Source: Balneolales bacterium
GTDB lineage: Bacteria > Bacteroidota > Rhodothermia > Balneolales > Balneolaceae
Direction of reading: 5' to 3'
Length of the DNA: 5,056 bases
Assembly: GCA_022360375.1 (NCBI GenBank)
Contig: JAKSCW010000401.1
Span: 1-5,056, forward strand
The notes below the pieces were generated by a model. The model saw nothing but the letters and a program-made list of their open reading frames with translations. It did no database searches and had not been told where the DNA came from. Shown here piece by piece: positions 1 through 5,056 of this stretch; positions within the stretch are counted from its first letter, which is position 1, and every line of letters starts with the position of its first letter. A program made the translations under genes and the position numbers.

Positions 1-610
1 CTGCCAGGAACACACTCCCGGTTCCATCTACTATTAATGCTTCGTCGCTCATAATCGGCAAATAGGCTCCACCTGCTACACAACTTCCCATGATAGCAGC
101 AATTTGAGGGATTCCTTTCGCAGAAATCACTGCATTGTTTCGGAACATCCTGCCAAAGTGTTCTTTATCAGGAAATATTTCATCCTGCATGGGTAGAAAT
201 ACCCCGGCCGAATCGACGAGGTAAATCAAGGGAATGTGATTTTCGATGGCAATTTCCTGAGCTCTTAAATTCTTTTTTGCTGTAACAGGAAACCAGGCTC
301 CGGCTTTCACAGTGGCATCGTTAGCCACAATCATACACCTTTTACCAGAAACAGCCCCGATACCGGTAATCACTCCCCCGGCCGGACACCCGCCTTCCGC
401 CTCATACATTTCGTATCCGGCCCAAAGCCCGAGCTCATAGAACATAGAATCTTCGTCAATTAATCGCTCAATTCGTTCTCTTACCGTTAGCTTTCCTTTG
501 GCATGTTCCTTTTCAATTCTTGAATCCCCTCCCCCTTTCCGGATGATACCTTCTTGTTTTCTAAATTCTTCGATAATATTCTGCAACCAAACTCCGGTAC
601 TTGTACTCAT
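1..610 (-). CDS. Acyl-CoA carboxylase carboxyltransferase (beta) subunit, methylcrotonyl-CoA carboxylase-like, 3'-truncated by window edge
   Basis: This is the N-terminal 203 codons of a biotin-dependent carboxyltransferase subunit, which moves CO2 from carboxybiotin to an acyl-CoA in the cytoplasm. Seen in the translation: a basic N-terminal region with KGKLTVRERIERLID (residues 38-52), ITGIGAVSGKRCMIVANDATVKAG split over 81-104, the crotonase-fold segment LVDSAGVFLPMQDEIFPD (131-148), HFGRMFRNNA (151-160), and the glycine-rich MGSCVAGGAYLP (174-185). From family knowledge, the FPDxxHFGR...MGSCxAGGAY pattern resembles the methylcrotonyl-CoA carboxylase beta branch (leucine breakdown) more than propionyl- or acetyl-CoA carboxylases. 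Many such genes in this lineage are named only as acyl-CoA carboxylase, so the substrate is not certain. The start at 610 is the natural one: the similarity begins close to it. The reading frame is open to position 1, and the rest of the protein (families usually have about 510-540 residues) lies outside. No biotin carboxylase partner is visible. The gene is divergent from the 723 gene. Confidence 0.93.
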   Translation of the reverse strand, partial: MSTSTGVWLQNIIEEFRKQEGIIRKGGGDSRIEKEHAKGKLTVRERIERLIDEDSMFYELGLWAGYEMYEAEGGCPAGGVITGIGAVSGKRCMIVANDATVKAGAWFPVTAKKNLRAQEIAIENHIPLIYLVDSAGVFLPMQDEIFPDKEHFGRMFRNNAVISAKGIPQIAAIMGSCVAGGAYLPIMSDEALIVDGTGSVFLA

Positions 611-633
611 AGGTTCAATCTCAATGTTTTTGT

Positions 634-662
634 ATAATAGTCTCCAACAATTATTCGTTGAA
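634..662 (-). promoter_or_regulatory. Candidate promoter for the acyl-CoA carboxylase gene
   Basis: Read on the minus strand there is a TTCAAC hexamer (662-657), a 17-base spacer and TATTAT (639-634). The second matches the TATAAT consensus at 5 of 6 positions and the first matches TTGACA at 3 of 6. Transcription would begin near 626-628, giving a leader of about 16-18 bases before the ATG at 610. Such hexamers are common in AT-rich DNA, and the main sigma factor of this lineage may prefer other sequences, so this is a weak prediction. Confidence 0.28.
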
Positions 663-670
663 AATAGGAA

Positions 671-700
671 TTAATAACAAGCTTCAAACTGTATTATAAA
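671..700 (+). promoter_or_regulatory. Candidate promoter for the GWxTD-pdxA-ftsE-queG operon
   Basis: TTAATA (671-676, 4 of 6 to TTGACA) and TATAAA (695-700, 5 of 6 to TATAAT) are separated by 18 bases. A start near 706 would leave a short A-rich leader before the ATG at 723. A second TATAAT lies at 633-638 but has no recognisable partner at normal spacing and would give a leader of about 80 bases. Support is pattern matching only. Confidence 0.25.
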
Positions 701-722
701 CGTTAGATACAAAAATAAAGCC

Positions 723-2117
723 ATGGCACAACGTTTACTTTTTATTCTTGCTCTTCTTCTTACTGTCGATTCTTTATATGCTCAACGAAACAGGGGTGTC
801 GACTACATTAACCTTATAAATCGTTCAGCTGCTCCGCAATATTTTCTGGATAACGTGTTACTACCTACCGAGGATGGAAAAACAAACCTGTCTATTATTT
901 TCCGGTTCGATAATGATTTTCTTCCATATAAAAAAGTCACTCCTGGTGAAGATATCCAACTTCCGGAGGGTCAGGAATACTATACCATTGCCCGCCTGAA
1001 TGCAGAGATTTTTGAAGGCCGGGCAAGTCGTCGTGCCAGGACAAGTAGTGATGTAAACGTTGTATCCCGTGATCTCTGGATTGATACGCTTTATACAGAT
1101 ACCTTTGAGAAAGCCAATTCCAATAAATTTTATGCTTCCGGATCCCTGACCACCACACTCGATCCCGGTCAATATAATTATGTGCTTCAATTAAGCATTA
1201 TGGAATCTACCAACGACCGTAACTCTGAAAATCGAAATATTGACGCTATAAACTGGCACGAGAAAAAAACAGGAGAAATCTATCTCGGTAAAGCGTTGAT
1301 TGAAGAGCAAAACTCGAAACAGTTTGTATTGGCCAATATTGGAAGTAATGTTTGGTACAGTAAGGATTTTTATACCCTGGTTCGCATTCCAAATTACGAC
1401 CCCGGGACTGAATATACCCTCCATATTGACCAGGCAAGAATAGCCAGACGCGATACTACCCTTGGTGAATCTGTATATTCCACTACTTTAACAAAAGAGC
1501 ATATTATGGAAGGAGCCCTTCCTGTTATGAAGCCCGGGAAAGATCCGACTATTAGTATCGAGGCTGCAAATTCGGATTACACCTATGCCCTGGTTCAGAT
1601 TCCAAATTCTGAATTCAGAAATGCATCCTACACGATTCGGTTAACTTCAGAAGATTCTGAAGAACCTTTAGCCAGGAAGTTCTTCCGTTCCTACTGGCAA
1701 AACATGCCTGCAAGCCTGCTAAATCTTAATATTGCGATCGATCATTTGAAGTTCATTCTGGATGAAGAACAGCTAAGGGAAATGAAAGATGGTAATCCCA
1801 TAGAAAAAGAAAGAAAATTCCGTGAATTCTGGGATAAACGGGACCCAACCCCCGGTACCATTTACAATGAATTGATGGCCGAATACTACCGCCGCATTGA
1901 TTATGCTTTCGAAGAGTTCAGTAACCGTGGAAATTATGCCGGCCACGAAAGCGACCAGGGCAAAGTATATATATCTTATGGTCCACCTAACGAAAAAGAC
2001 CGCCAATTCCCGACTGATGGTAAAGTGATTGAGATCTGGAAATACGATAACCGAACCTTCGTATTTGAAGCCACCACAGGATTCGGAGATTTTGTGCTTA
2101 CAAGTGCAGAAGGATAA
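723..2117 (+). CDS. Secreted GWxTD domain-containing protein (degenerate signature)
   Basis: This 464-residue exported protein has no established function. The first 20 residues form a signal peptide: a basic Arg near the start, the hydrophobic run LLFILALLLTV (5-15), and a probable cut after SLYA before Gln21. I see no lipobox cysteine and no later membrane segment, so the mature protein is probably periplasmic or surface-associated. Residues 25-330 look beta-rich with many alternating polar and aromatic residues, but I recognise no named domain. The C-terminal part matches the GWxTD family: FREFWDKRDPTPGTIYNE (367-383), EYYRRIDYAFEEF (387-399), then GKVYISYGPPNE (413-424) and EIWKY (437-441). 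The eponymous motif reads GHESD here (407-411), so Trp and Thr are replaced by His and Ser. The protein ends soon after GFGDF (453-457), as is usual for the family. It is probably the first gene of the operon; pdxA follows after 35 bp. The leader before the ATG is A-rich without a Shine-Dalgarno sequence. The family call is good; the role is unknown. Confidence 0.88.
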   Translation: MAQRLLFILALLLTVDSLYAQRNRGVDYINLINRSAAPQYFLDNVLLPTEDGKTNLSIIFRFDNDFLPYKKVTPGEDIQLPEGQEYYTIARLNAEIFEGRASRRARTSSDVNVVSRDLWIDTLYTDTFEKANSNKFYASGSLTTTLDPGQYNYVLQLSIMESTNDRNSENRNIDAINWHEKKTGEIYLGKALIEEQNSKQFVLANIGSNVWYSKDFYTLVRIPNYDPGTEYTLHIDQARIARRDTTLGESVYSTTLTKEHIMEGALPVMKPGKDPTISIEAANSDYTYALVQIPNSEFRNASYTIRLTSEDSEEPLARKFFRSYWQNMPASLLNLNIAIDHLKFILDEEQLREMKDGNPIEKERKFREFWDKRDPTPGTIYNELMAEYYRRIDYAFEEFSNRGNYAGHESDQGKVYISYGPPNEKDRQFPTDGKVIEIWKYDNRTFVFEATTGFGDFVLTSAEG

Positions 2118-2152
2118 TTGCTTTGATCCGTTTGAAGCCATTACCTTCCTGA

Positions 2153-3151
2153 ATGATAAAAACCGGTTCTATTCAAATAGCTATTTCGATAGGTGACTTC
2201 AACGGCATCGGCCCTGAAGTAATCATTAAAAGCCTGTCCGGGGTTGATTTGTCAACCTCCACCCCGGTAATCCTGTCTCCTGTAAGTATCATTGAGCATT
2301 ATAACTCCCTGGTCGATTCTCCGATAGAGTTTCATATTGCGGAGGATGGAATTCACCAGAATGCCATCAATGTGCTACCCATTGAAGTGGATGAGTTTGA
2401 TATTGAGCCGGGAGTCCAATCTCCCTCGGGCGGGCGGGTCGCCATGAATTCCATTGAATCCTCTTTACAATTATTGCAAAATGGTACTGCACATGCAATG
2501 GTCACGGCTCCCATCTCAAAAGAAGCGGTAAATCTTGCAGGTTATCACATCCCGGGGCATACCGAATTTCTGGCAGAGAAAACAGGCGTGGAAGAAGTGC
2601 TTATGATGCTGATTAATGATTCTTTAAGAGTGGCTTTGGTAACTACGCACCTTCCCATTTCGCAGGTTGCCTCAAACATTACAGAAGGGGCTATTCTGCA
2701 AAAACTGCAACTGTTACACCATTCTCTGAAATATGATTTCGGAATAGAATCACCCAAAATTGCTGTATTCGGGTTAAATCCACATGCAGGTGACGGAGGT
2801 ATTATTGGCTCTGAAGAAACCGAAATTATTGAACCGGCTTTGAAAAGAGCCCAGGATTCGGGTATGAATGTTCACGGGCCTTTTCCCGCAGATGGTTTCT
2901 TCGGCCATCAATCTCATAGGAATTTTGACGCAATTTTAGCCATGTATCATGACCAGGGACTGGCCCCCTTCAAATTACTTTCTTTTGGGAATGGAATAAA
3001 TTACTCGGCAGGCCTGCCCATCATCAGAACCAGCCCGGATCATGGCACTGCTTTCGATATTGCCGGTAAAAACCTCGCAAATCCTTCCTCATTCACCTTA
3101 GCTTACCATCAGGCTGTACGCCTGGCAGAAACAAAATATGGGCTCCAGTAA
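2153..3151 (+). CDS. pdxA: 4-hydroxythreonine-4-phosphate dehydrogenase PdxA
   Basis: This NAD-dependent cytoplasmic enzyme oxidises 4-phosphohydroxy-L-threonine. The product decarboxylates to 3-amino-2-oxopropyl phosphate, which PdxJ uses to make pyridoxine 5'-phosphate in the DXP-dependent vitamin B6 pathway. The 332-residue length is normal for the family. Motifs in order are GDFNGIGPE (14-22, where many homologues have GDPAGIGPE), TAPISKEA (118-125), GHTEFLA (135-141), TTHLP (164-168), GLNPHAGDGG (207-216), GPFPADGFF (242-250), MYHDQGLAPFK (264-274) and SPDHGTAFDIAGK (294-306). The three metal-binding histidines known from E. coli PdxA are present as His166, His211 and His266, and the substrate-contacting His136-Thr137 pair is also kept. 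The gene looks intact and functional. The ATG at 2153 puts the first beta strand (IQIAISIGD) at the expected place. There is no Shine-Dalgarno sequence. The 3' end overlaps the methyltransferase start by 14 bp. No pdxJ is in the window. Confidence 0.97.
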   Translation: MIKTGSIQIAISIGDFNGIGPEVIIKSLSGVDLSTSTPVILSPVSIIEHYNSLVDSPIEFHIAEDGIHQNAINVLPIEVDEFDIEPGVQSPSGGRVAMNSIESSLQLLQNGTAHAMVTAPISKEAVNLAGYHIPGHTEFLAEKTGVEEVLMMLINDSLRVALVTTHLPISQVASNITEGAILQKLQLLHHSLKYDFGIESPKIAVFGLNPHAGDGGIIGSEETEIIEPALKRAQDSGMNVHGPFPADGFFGHQSHRNFDAILAMYHDQGLAPFKLLSFGNGINYSAGLPIIRTSPDHGTAFDIAGKNLANPSSFTLAYHQAVRLAETKYGLQ

Positions 3152-3920
3152 CGCAAATATCTATACCAAACTGGCGGAACTGTATGATACCATTATGCAG
3201 GATGTGGACTATGAATCCTGGGCTGATTTCATAGATGAAATTATGCAAACTCATCACTCCAACCCTGTTGATGTGTTGGAAATGGGTAGTGGTACCGGGT
3301 CTATTTCACTTTCTTTGGCTGAACTGGAGTGCTATAACCTCACGGCGTCTGACCTGTCTTCAGAAATGATTAAAGTTGCACAACAAAAGGCCAGGGAATT
3401 GTATTACAAAATAAACTTTCGGGTAAACAGTTTTCAAAATCTTGATTTCGATTCCCAATTCGATTGCATTTTCTCGGTGTTTGACAGTGTGAACTACCTG
3501 CATAACAACGAGGAAATTCTCCTTTTCCTGGAGAATACCCAAAAGGCGCTGAAGAATGACGGACTACTGGTTTTCGATTTCTCTACACCAAAAAACTCGC
3601 TCGAAGCAGTGGATCACCTGAATGATGTGGAAGGCGAAAAAGAGAATTTACGCTACTACCGAACCAGTAAATACGATCCGCATTCGCGGTTTCACACGAA
3701 TTCCTTTGTGATTGAAGAACTCGACCCGAAAACAAAAGAAGTAACCAATAGATTCAAGGAAATTCATACTCAACGCGCATATTCTTTATCGGAAATGCTG
3801 TCAATTGTGAAACAAACCTCCTATCATCTGGTTGCAAAATACGATGGCTTCGACTTGGTTGACGCCGACGATAACAGCACACGAGTAACCCTTGTCCTTC
3901 GATGTCAGAAAACACTGTAA
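3138..3920 (+). CDS. Class I SAM-dependent methyltransferase, substrate unknown
   Basis: This 260-residue soluble protein has a Rossmann-type methyltransferase fold. Motif I, the SAM-binding glycine loop, is VLEMGSGTGSISLSLA (46-61). The acidic residue at the end of strand 2, which should bind the SAM ribose, is Asp72 in ASDLSSEMI. Motif FDCIFSVFDSVNYL (108-121) corresponds to strand 4 and the following loop. ALKNDGLLVFDFSTP (137-151) is strand 5. The N-terminal YDTIMQDVDYESW (16-28) is a lead-in common in the YqeM-like branch of the family. The C-terminal part after about 165 (RYYRTSKYDPHSRFHTN and on) is a beta-rich insertion or cap that probably makes the substrate site. The conserved motifs support an active enzyme but not a substrate, which could be a small molecule, protein or RNA. 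The start lies inside pdxA (14-bp overlap) and the end inside ftsE (19-bp overlap), suggesting translational coupling. Confidence 0.87.
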   Translation: MGSSNANIYTKLAELYDTIMQDVDYESWADFIDEIMQTHHSNPVDVLEMGSGTGSISLSLAELECYNLTASDLSSEMIKVAQQKARELYYKINFRVNSFQNLDFDSQFDCIFSVFDSVNYLHNNEEILLFLENTQKALKNDGLLVFDFSTPKNSLEAVDHLNDVEGEKENLRYYRTSKYDPHSRFHTNSFVIEELDPKTKEVTNRFKEIHTQRAYSLSEMLSIVKQTSYHLVAKYDGFDLVDADDNSTRVTLVLRCQKTL

Positions 3921-4612
3921 TTGAGCTTAGTAACGTTTCTCTTAGCTTCGAAAACCGCCAGATTCTTCGAAATGTGAACCTGAAACTCCGTAATGGAGAG
4001 TTTTGCTATCTCATAGGACCAACCGGCGTTGGGAAAAGCTCTGTGTTGAAAATGCTCTACCGGGATATTGTGCCCGATTCAGGAACCGTCCGCGTTACCG
4101 ATTTCCCGGTGAACAAACTCAGCATGAAAGAAGTACCAAAACTTCGCCGGAGGCTTGGCATCGTATTCCAGGATTTCCAGCTACTTCCCGATCGCGATGT
4201 GTATGACAACGTAGCTTTCGCTCTTGAAGTAACCGGAGAAAAACCCAAATTCATAAAAAACCGGGTACTGGAAGTGCTGGGAATGGTTGGCTTGAGTCAT
4301 CGCCGGCGAAATATGCCCAACGACCTTTCCGGGGGTGAACAACAACGTGTGGTTATTGCCCGGGCACTGGCTAATGAGCCCCGGATTCTGCTGGCTGATG
4401 AGCCTACCGGTAACCTTGATCCCAAGGCGACAAAGGAAATCATGGAAATCCTGAAGCAGATCAATAACCGGGGAACAGCGGTAATGATGGTTACGCACGA
4501 CTATTCTGTGGTGAAGAAATACCCCTACCGCACGCTGCGGATTTTTGAAGGCGGCATGCAGGATTTGGCCTGGAAAGGCGATAAACTCATCCCCATTATG
4601 AGTCCTGTGTAA
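3902..4612 (+). CDS. ftsE: Cell division ATP-binding protein FtsE
   Basis: This 236-residue ABC ATPase would, as FtsE, pair with the membrane protein FtsX at the division septum, where the complex controls peptidoglycan hydrolases and divisome activity. All nucleotide-binding elements are present: Walker A GPTGVGKS (39-46), Q-loop Gln90 in VFQDFQLLPDR, signature LSGGEQQR (142-149), Walker B RILLADEP (161-168) with catalytic Glu167, D-loop GNLD (170-173) and switch His199 in VTHD. The FQDFQLLPDRxVYDNVAFAL stretch and the short length with almost no C-terminal extension favour FtsE over the related LolD/MacB ATPases. Because this superfamily is crowded, some doubt about the exact subgroup remains. 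The start overlaps the methyltransferase end by 19 bp and lacks a Shine-Dalgarno sequence. No ftsX follows; queG does. In several Bacteroidota ftsX lies elsewhere in the genome, so this does not argue against the call. Confidence 0.88.
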   Translation: MSENTVIELSNVSLSFENRQILRNVNLKLRNGEFCYLIGPTGVGKSSVLKMLYRDIVPDSGTVRVTDFPVNKLSMKEVPKLRRRLGIVFQDFQLLPDRDVYDNVAFALEVTGEKPKFIKNRVLEVLGMVGLSHRRRNMPNDLSGGEQQRVVIARALANEPRILLADEPTGNLDPKATKEIMEILKQINNRGTAVMMVTHDYSVVKKYPYRTLRIFEGGMQDLAWKGDKLIPIMSPV

Positions 4613-4617
4613 AGCCA

Positions 4618-4635
4618 CGTATCTTTTCAGATACG
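4618..4635 (+). other. Short hairpin immediately upstream of the queG start codon
   Basis: A perfect 7-bp inverted repeat, CGTATCT (4618-4624) and AGATACG (4629-4635), surrounds a TTTC loop. It fills nearly the whole 23-bp ftsE-queG gap and its right arm ends at the base before the ATG. There is no T-run after it on the plus strand, so it is a poor intrinsic terminator for the operon. In mRNA it could affect initiation on queG or the 3' end of an upstream transcript, but chance is also possible. Confidence 0.4.
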
Positions 4636-5056
4636 ATGAACCGGCAGCAATCCACCCAACTTATTCGCAATTATGCCCTCGAACTAGGTTTCGATGCCTG
4701 TGGTTTCGCCAAAGCAGAGCAGTTACAGGATGATGCCCGGAAATTAGAACAATGGTTAAAAGAAGATCGCCATGGCACCATGGACTGGATGGCAAAAAAC
4801 TTCGAGAAACGCGTTGACCCTACTTTACTGGTCCCGGGTTCAAAGACGGTGGTTTCATTACTGGCAAGTTACCATCATCCCTCTCAGAACGAGCAAATTG
4901 GAATCCTGGATCGACCGCTCATCGCCAAGTACGCCCAGGGCCGCGATTACCACAAAGTCCTCAAAAAGAAGCTAAAAGAACTGTTCGAATTTACGAATGA
5001 TGTATTCGGTGGTATTGAAGGCCGTTATTTTACAGATTCTGCCCCGGTACTTGACA
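4636..5056 (+). CDS. queG: Epoxyqueuosine reductase QueG, 3'-truncated by window edge
   Basis: These are the N-terminal 140 codons of the enzyme that reduces epoxyqueuosine to queuosine at the wobble position of tRNAs with GUN anticodons, using cobalamin and two [4Fe-4S] clusters in the cytoplasm. Seen here: ALELGFDACGFAKAEQL (14-30), the typical HGTMDWMAKNFEKRVDP (46-62) with the start of the LVPGSKTVVSLL strand (65-76), IAKYAQGRDYHKVLKKKLKEL (96-116, a hallmark of the family), and TDSAPVLD (133-140). Asp134 in that last motif corresponds to the conserved acid proposed as proton donor in characterised QueG. The cobalamin-contacting remainder and the C-terminal ferredoxin-like cluster cysteines lie beyond the window (full proteins have roughly 310-380 residues). 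The ATG at 4636 is the only reasonable start: the family similarity begins within about 10 residues. The gene sits 23 bp after ftsE, directly behind a hairpin, and is probably cotranscribed with it. Confidence 0.94.
   Translation, partial: MNRQQSTQLIRNYALELGFDACGFAKAEQLQDDARKLEQWLKEDRHGTMDWMAKNFEKRVDPTLLVPGSKTVVSLLASYHHPSQNEQIGILDRPLIAKYAQGRDYHKVLKKKLKELFEFTNDVFGGIEGRYFTDSAPVLD

Larger units (their letters stand above)
611..722. promoter_or_regulatory. Divergent intergenic promoter region between carboxylase and GWxTD genes
   Basis: This is a 112-bp AT-rich spacer between two divergent start codons, and the only non-coding stretch of any size in the window. Transcription in both directions must start here or within the neighbouring gene. 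It contains several TATAAT-like hexamers (633-638 and 695-700 on plus, 634-639 on minus), but no clear Bacteroidota TAnnTTTG element placed with an upstream TTG. I see no strong operator palindrome; CAAC...GTTG at 645-660 is only a 4-bp match. No small ORF or RNA gene is evident. Confidence 0.6.
723..5056 (+). other. Probable five-gene operon: GWxTD - pdxA - methyltransferase - ftsE - queG
   Basis: Five plus-strand genes follow one another with junctions of +35, -14, -19 and +23 bp. None of the gaps contains a stem followed by a T-run. The two overlaps imply translational coupling around the methyltransferase. Only the region before 723 has room for a normal promoter, although internal promoters inside coding sequence cannot be excluded. 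The operon may continue past the right edge. Confidence 0.65.

Noticed and set aside
645..660. CAAC...GTTG inverted repeat in the divergent spacer, considered as an operator
   Set aside because: The match is only 4 bp per arm with an unpaired 8-base centre, which is expected by chance in a spacer of this size.
1773..2141. A 122-codon open frame on the minus strand opposite the 3' end of the GWxTD gene
   Set aside because: It is antisense to the conserved C-terminal family blocks. Its hydrophobic-looking stretches mirror the acidic codons of the real gene and there is no independent support.
2427..2439. GGGCGGGCGGG run inside pdxA, considered as a G-quadruplex or regulatory element
   Set aside because: There are only three G-triplets, and the run encodes the ordinary PSGGRV segment of PdxA, so coding sequence explains it.
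4181..4618. A 145-codon open frame on the minus strand opposite ftsE
   Set aside because: It lies wholly antisense to a well-conserved ABC ATPase, its translation has no recognisable domain, and it is explained by the codon bias of ftsE.
4772..4975. A 67-codon plus-strand frame near the right edge
   Set aside because: It overlaps the queG coding sequence in another frame. The queG frame carries all the expected family motifs, and this one carries none.
1..5056. Search for a mobile element, CRISPR array, tRNA/rRNA, toxin-antitoxin, phage or defence module
   Set aside because: Nearly all bases belong to six conserved chromosomal genes. There are no direct-repeat arrays, terminal inverted repeats, transposase or integrase motifs, or tRNA-like folds in the short gaps.

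Overview
The window looks like ordinary chromosomal housekeeping DNA from a member of the Bacteroidota/Balneolota/Rhodothermota group. Three signs point there. There is a secreted GWxTD-type protein, a family largely typical of that group. There is an ftsE gene with no ftsX beside it. None of the gene starts has a convincing Shine-Dalgarno sequence. The lineage is an inference; no rRNA or other phylogenetic marker is present.

Layout: the minus strand from 610 to the left edge carries the first 203 codons of a biotin-dependent acyl-CoA carboxylase carboxyltransferase (beta) subunit, most like the methylcrotonyl-CoA carboxylase branch. A 112-bp AT-rich divergent intergenic region (611-722) follows. 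It probably holds promoters for both directions. From 723 to the right edge all genes are on the plus strand and tightly packed: a secreted GWxTD-domain protein (723-2117), pdxA (2153-3151), a class I SAM-dependent methyltransferase of unknown substrate (3138-3920), ftsE (3902-4612) and the first 140 codons of queG (4636 to the edge). Gaps are 35 and 23 bp and two junctions overlap by 14 and 19 bp, with no obvious terminator between genes, so the five genes are probably one operon.

Their roles are diverse: vitamin B6 synthesis (PdxA), cell division and envelope control (FtsE), tRNA queuosine modification (QueG), an unassigned methyl transfer and an unassigned envelope protein. I see no single pathway linking them, so the clustering looks like a housekeeping operon rather than a dedicated system.

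I found no mobile element, CRISPR array, RNA gene, toxin-antitoxin or defence module, and no strong evidence of a new biological system. The points most worth a second look are the degenerate GWxTD signature with its long uncharacterised N-terminal part, the methyltransferase overlapped on both sides by conserved genes, ftsE separated from ftsX, and a 7-bp hairpin ending right at the queG start codon.
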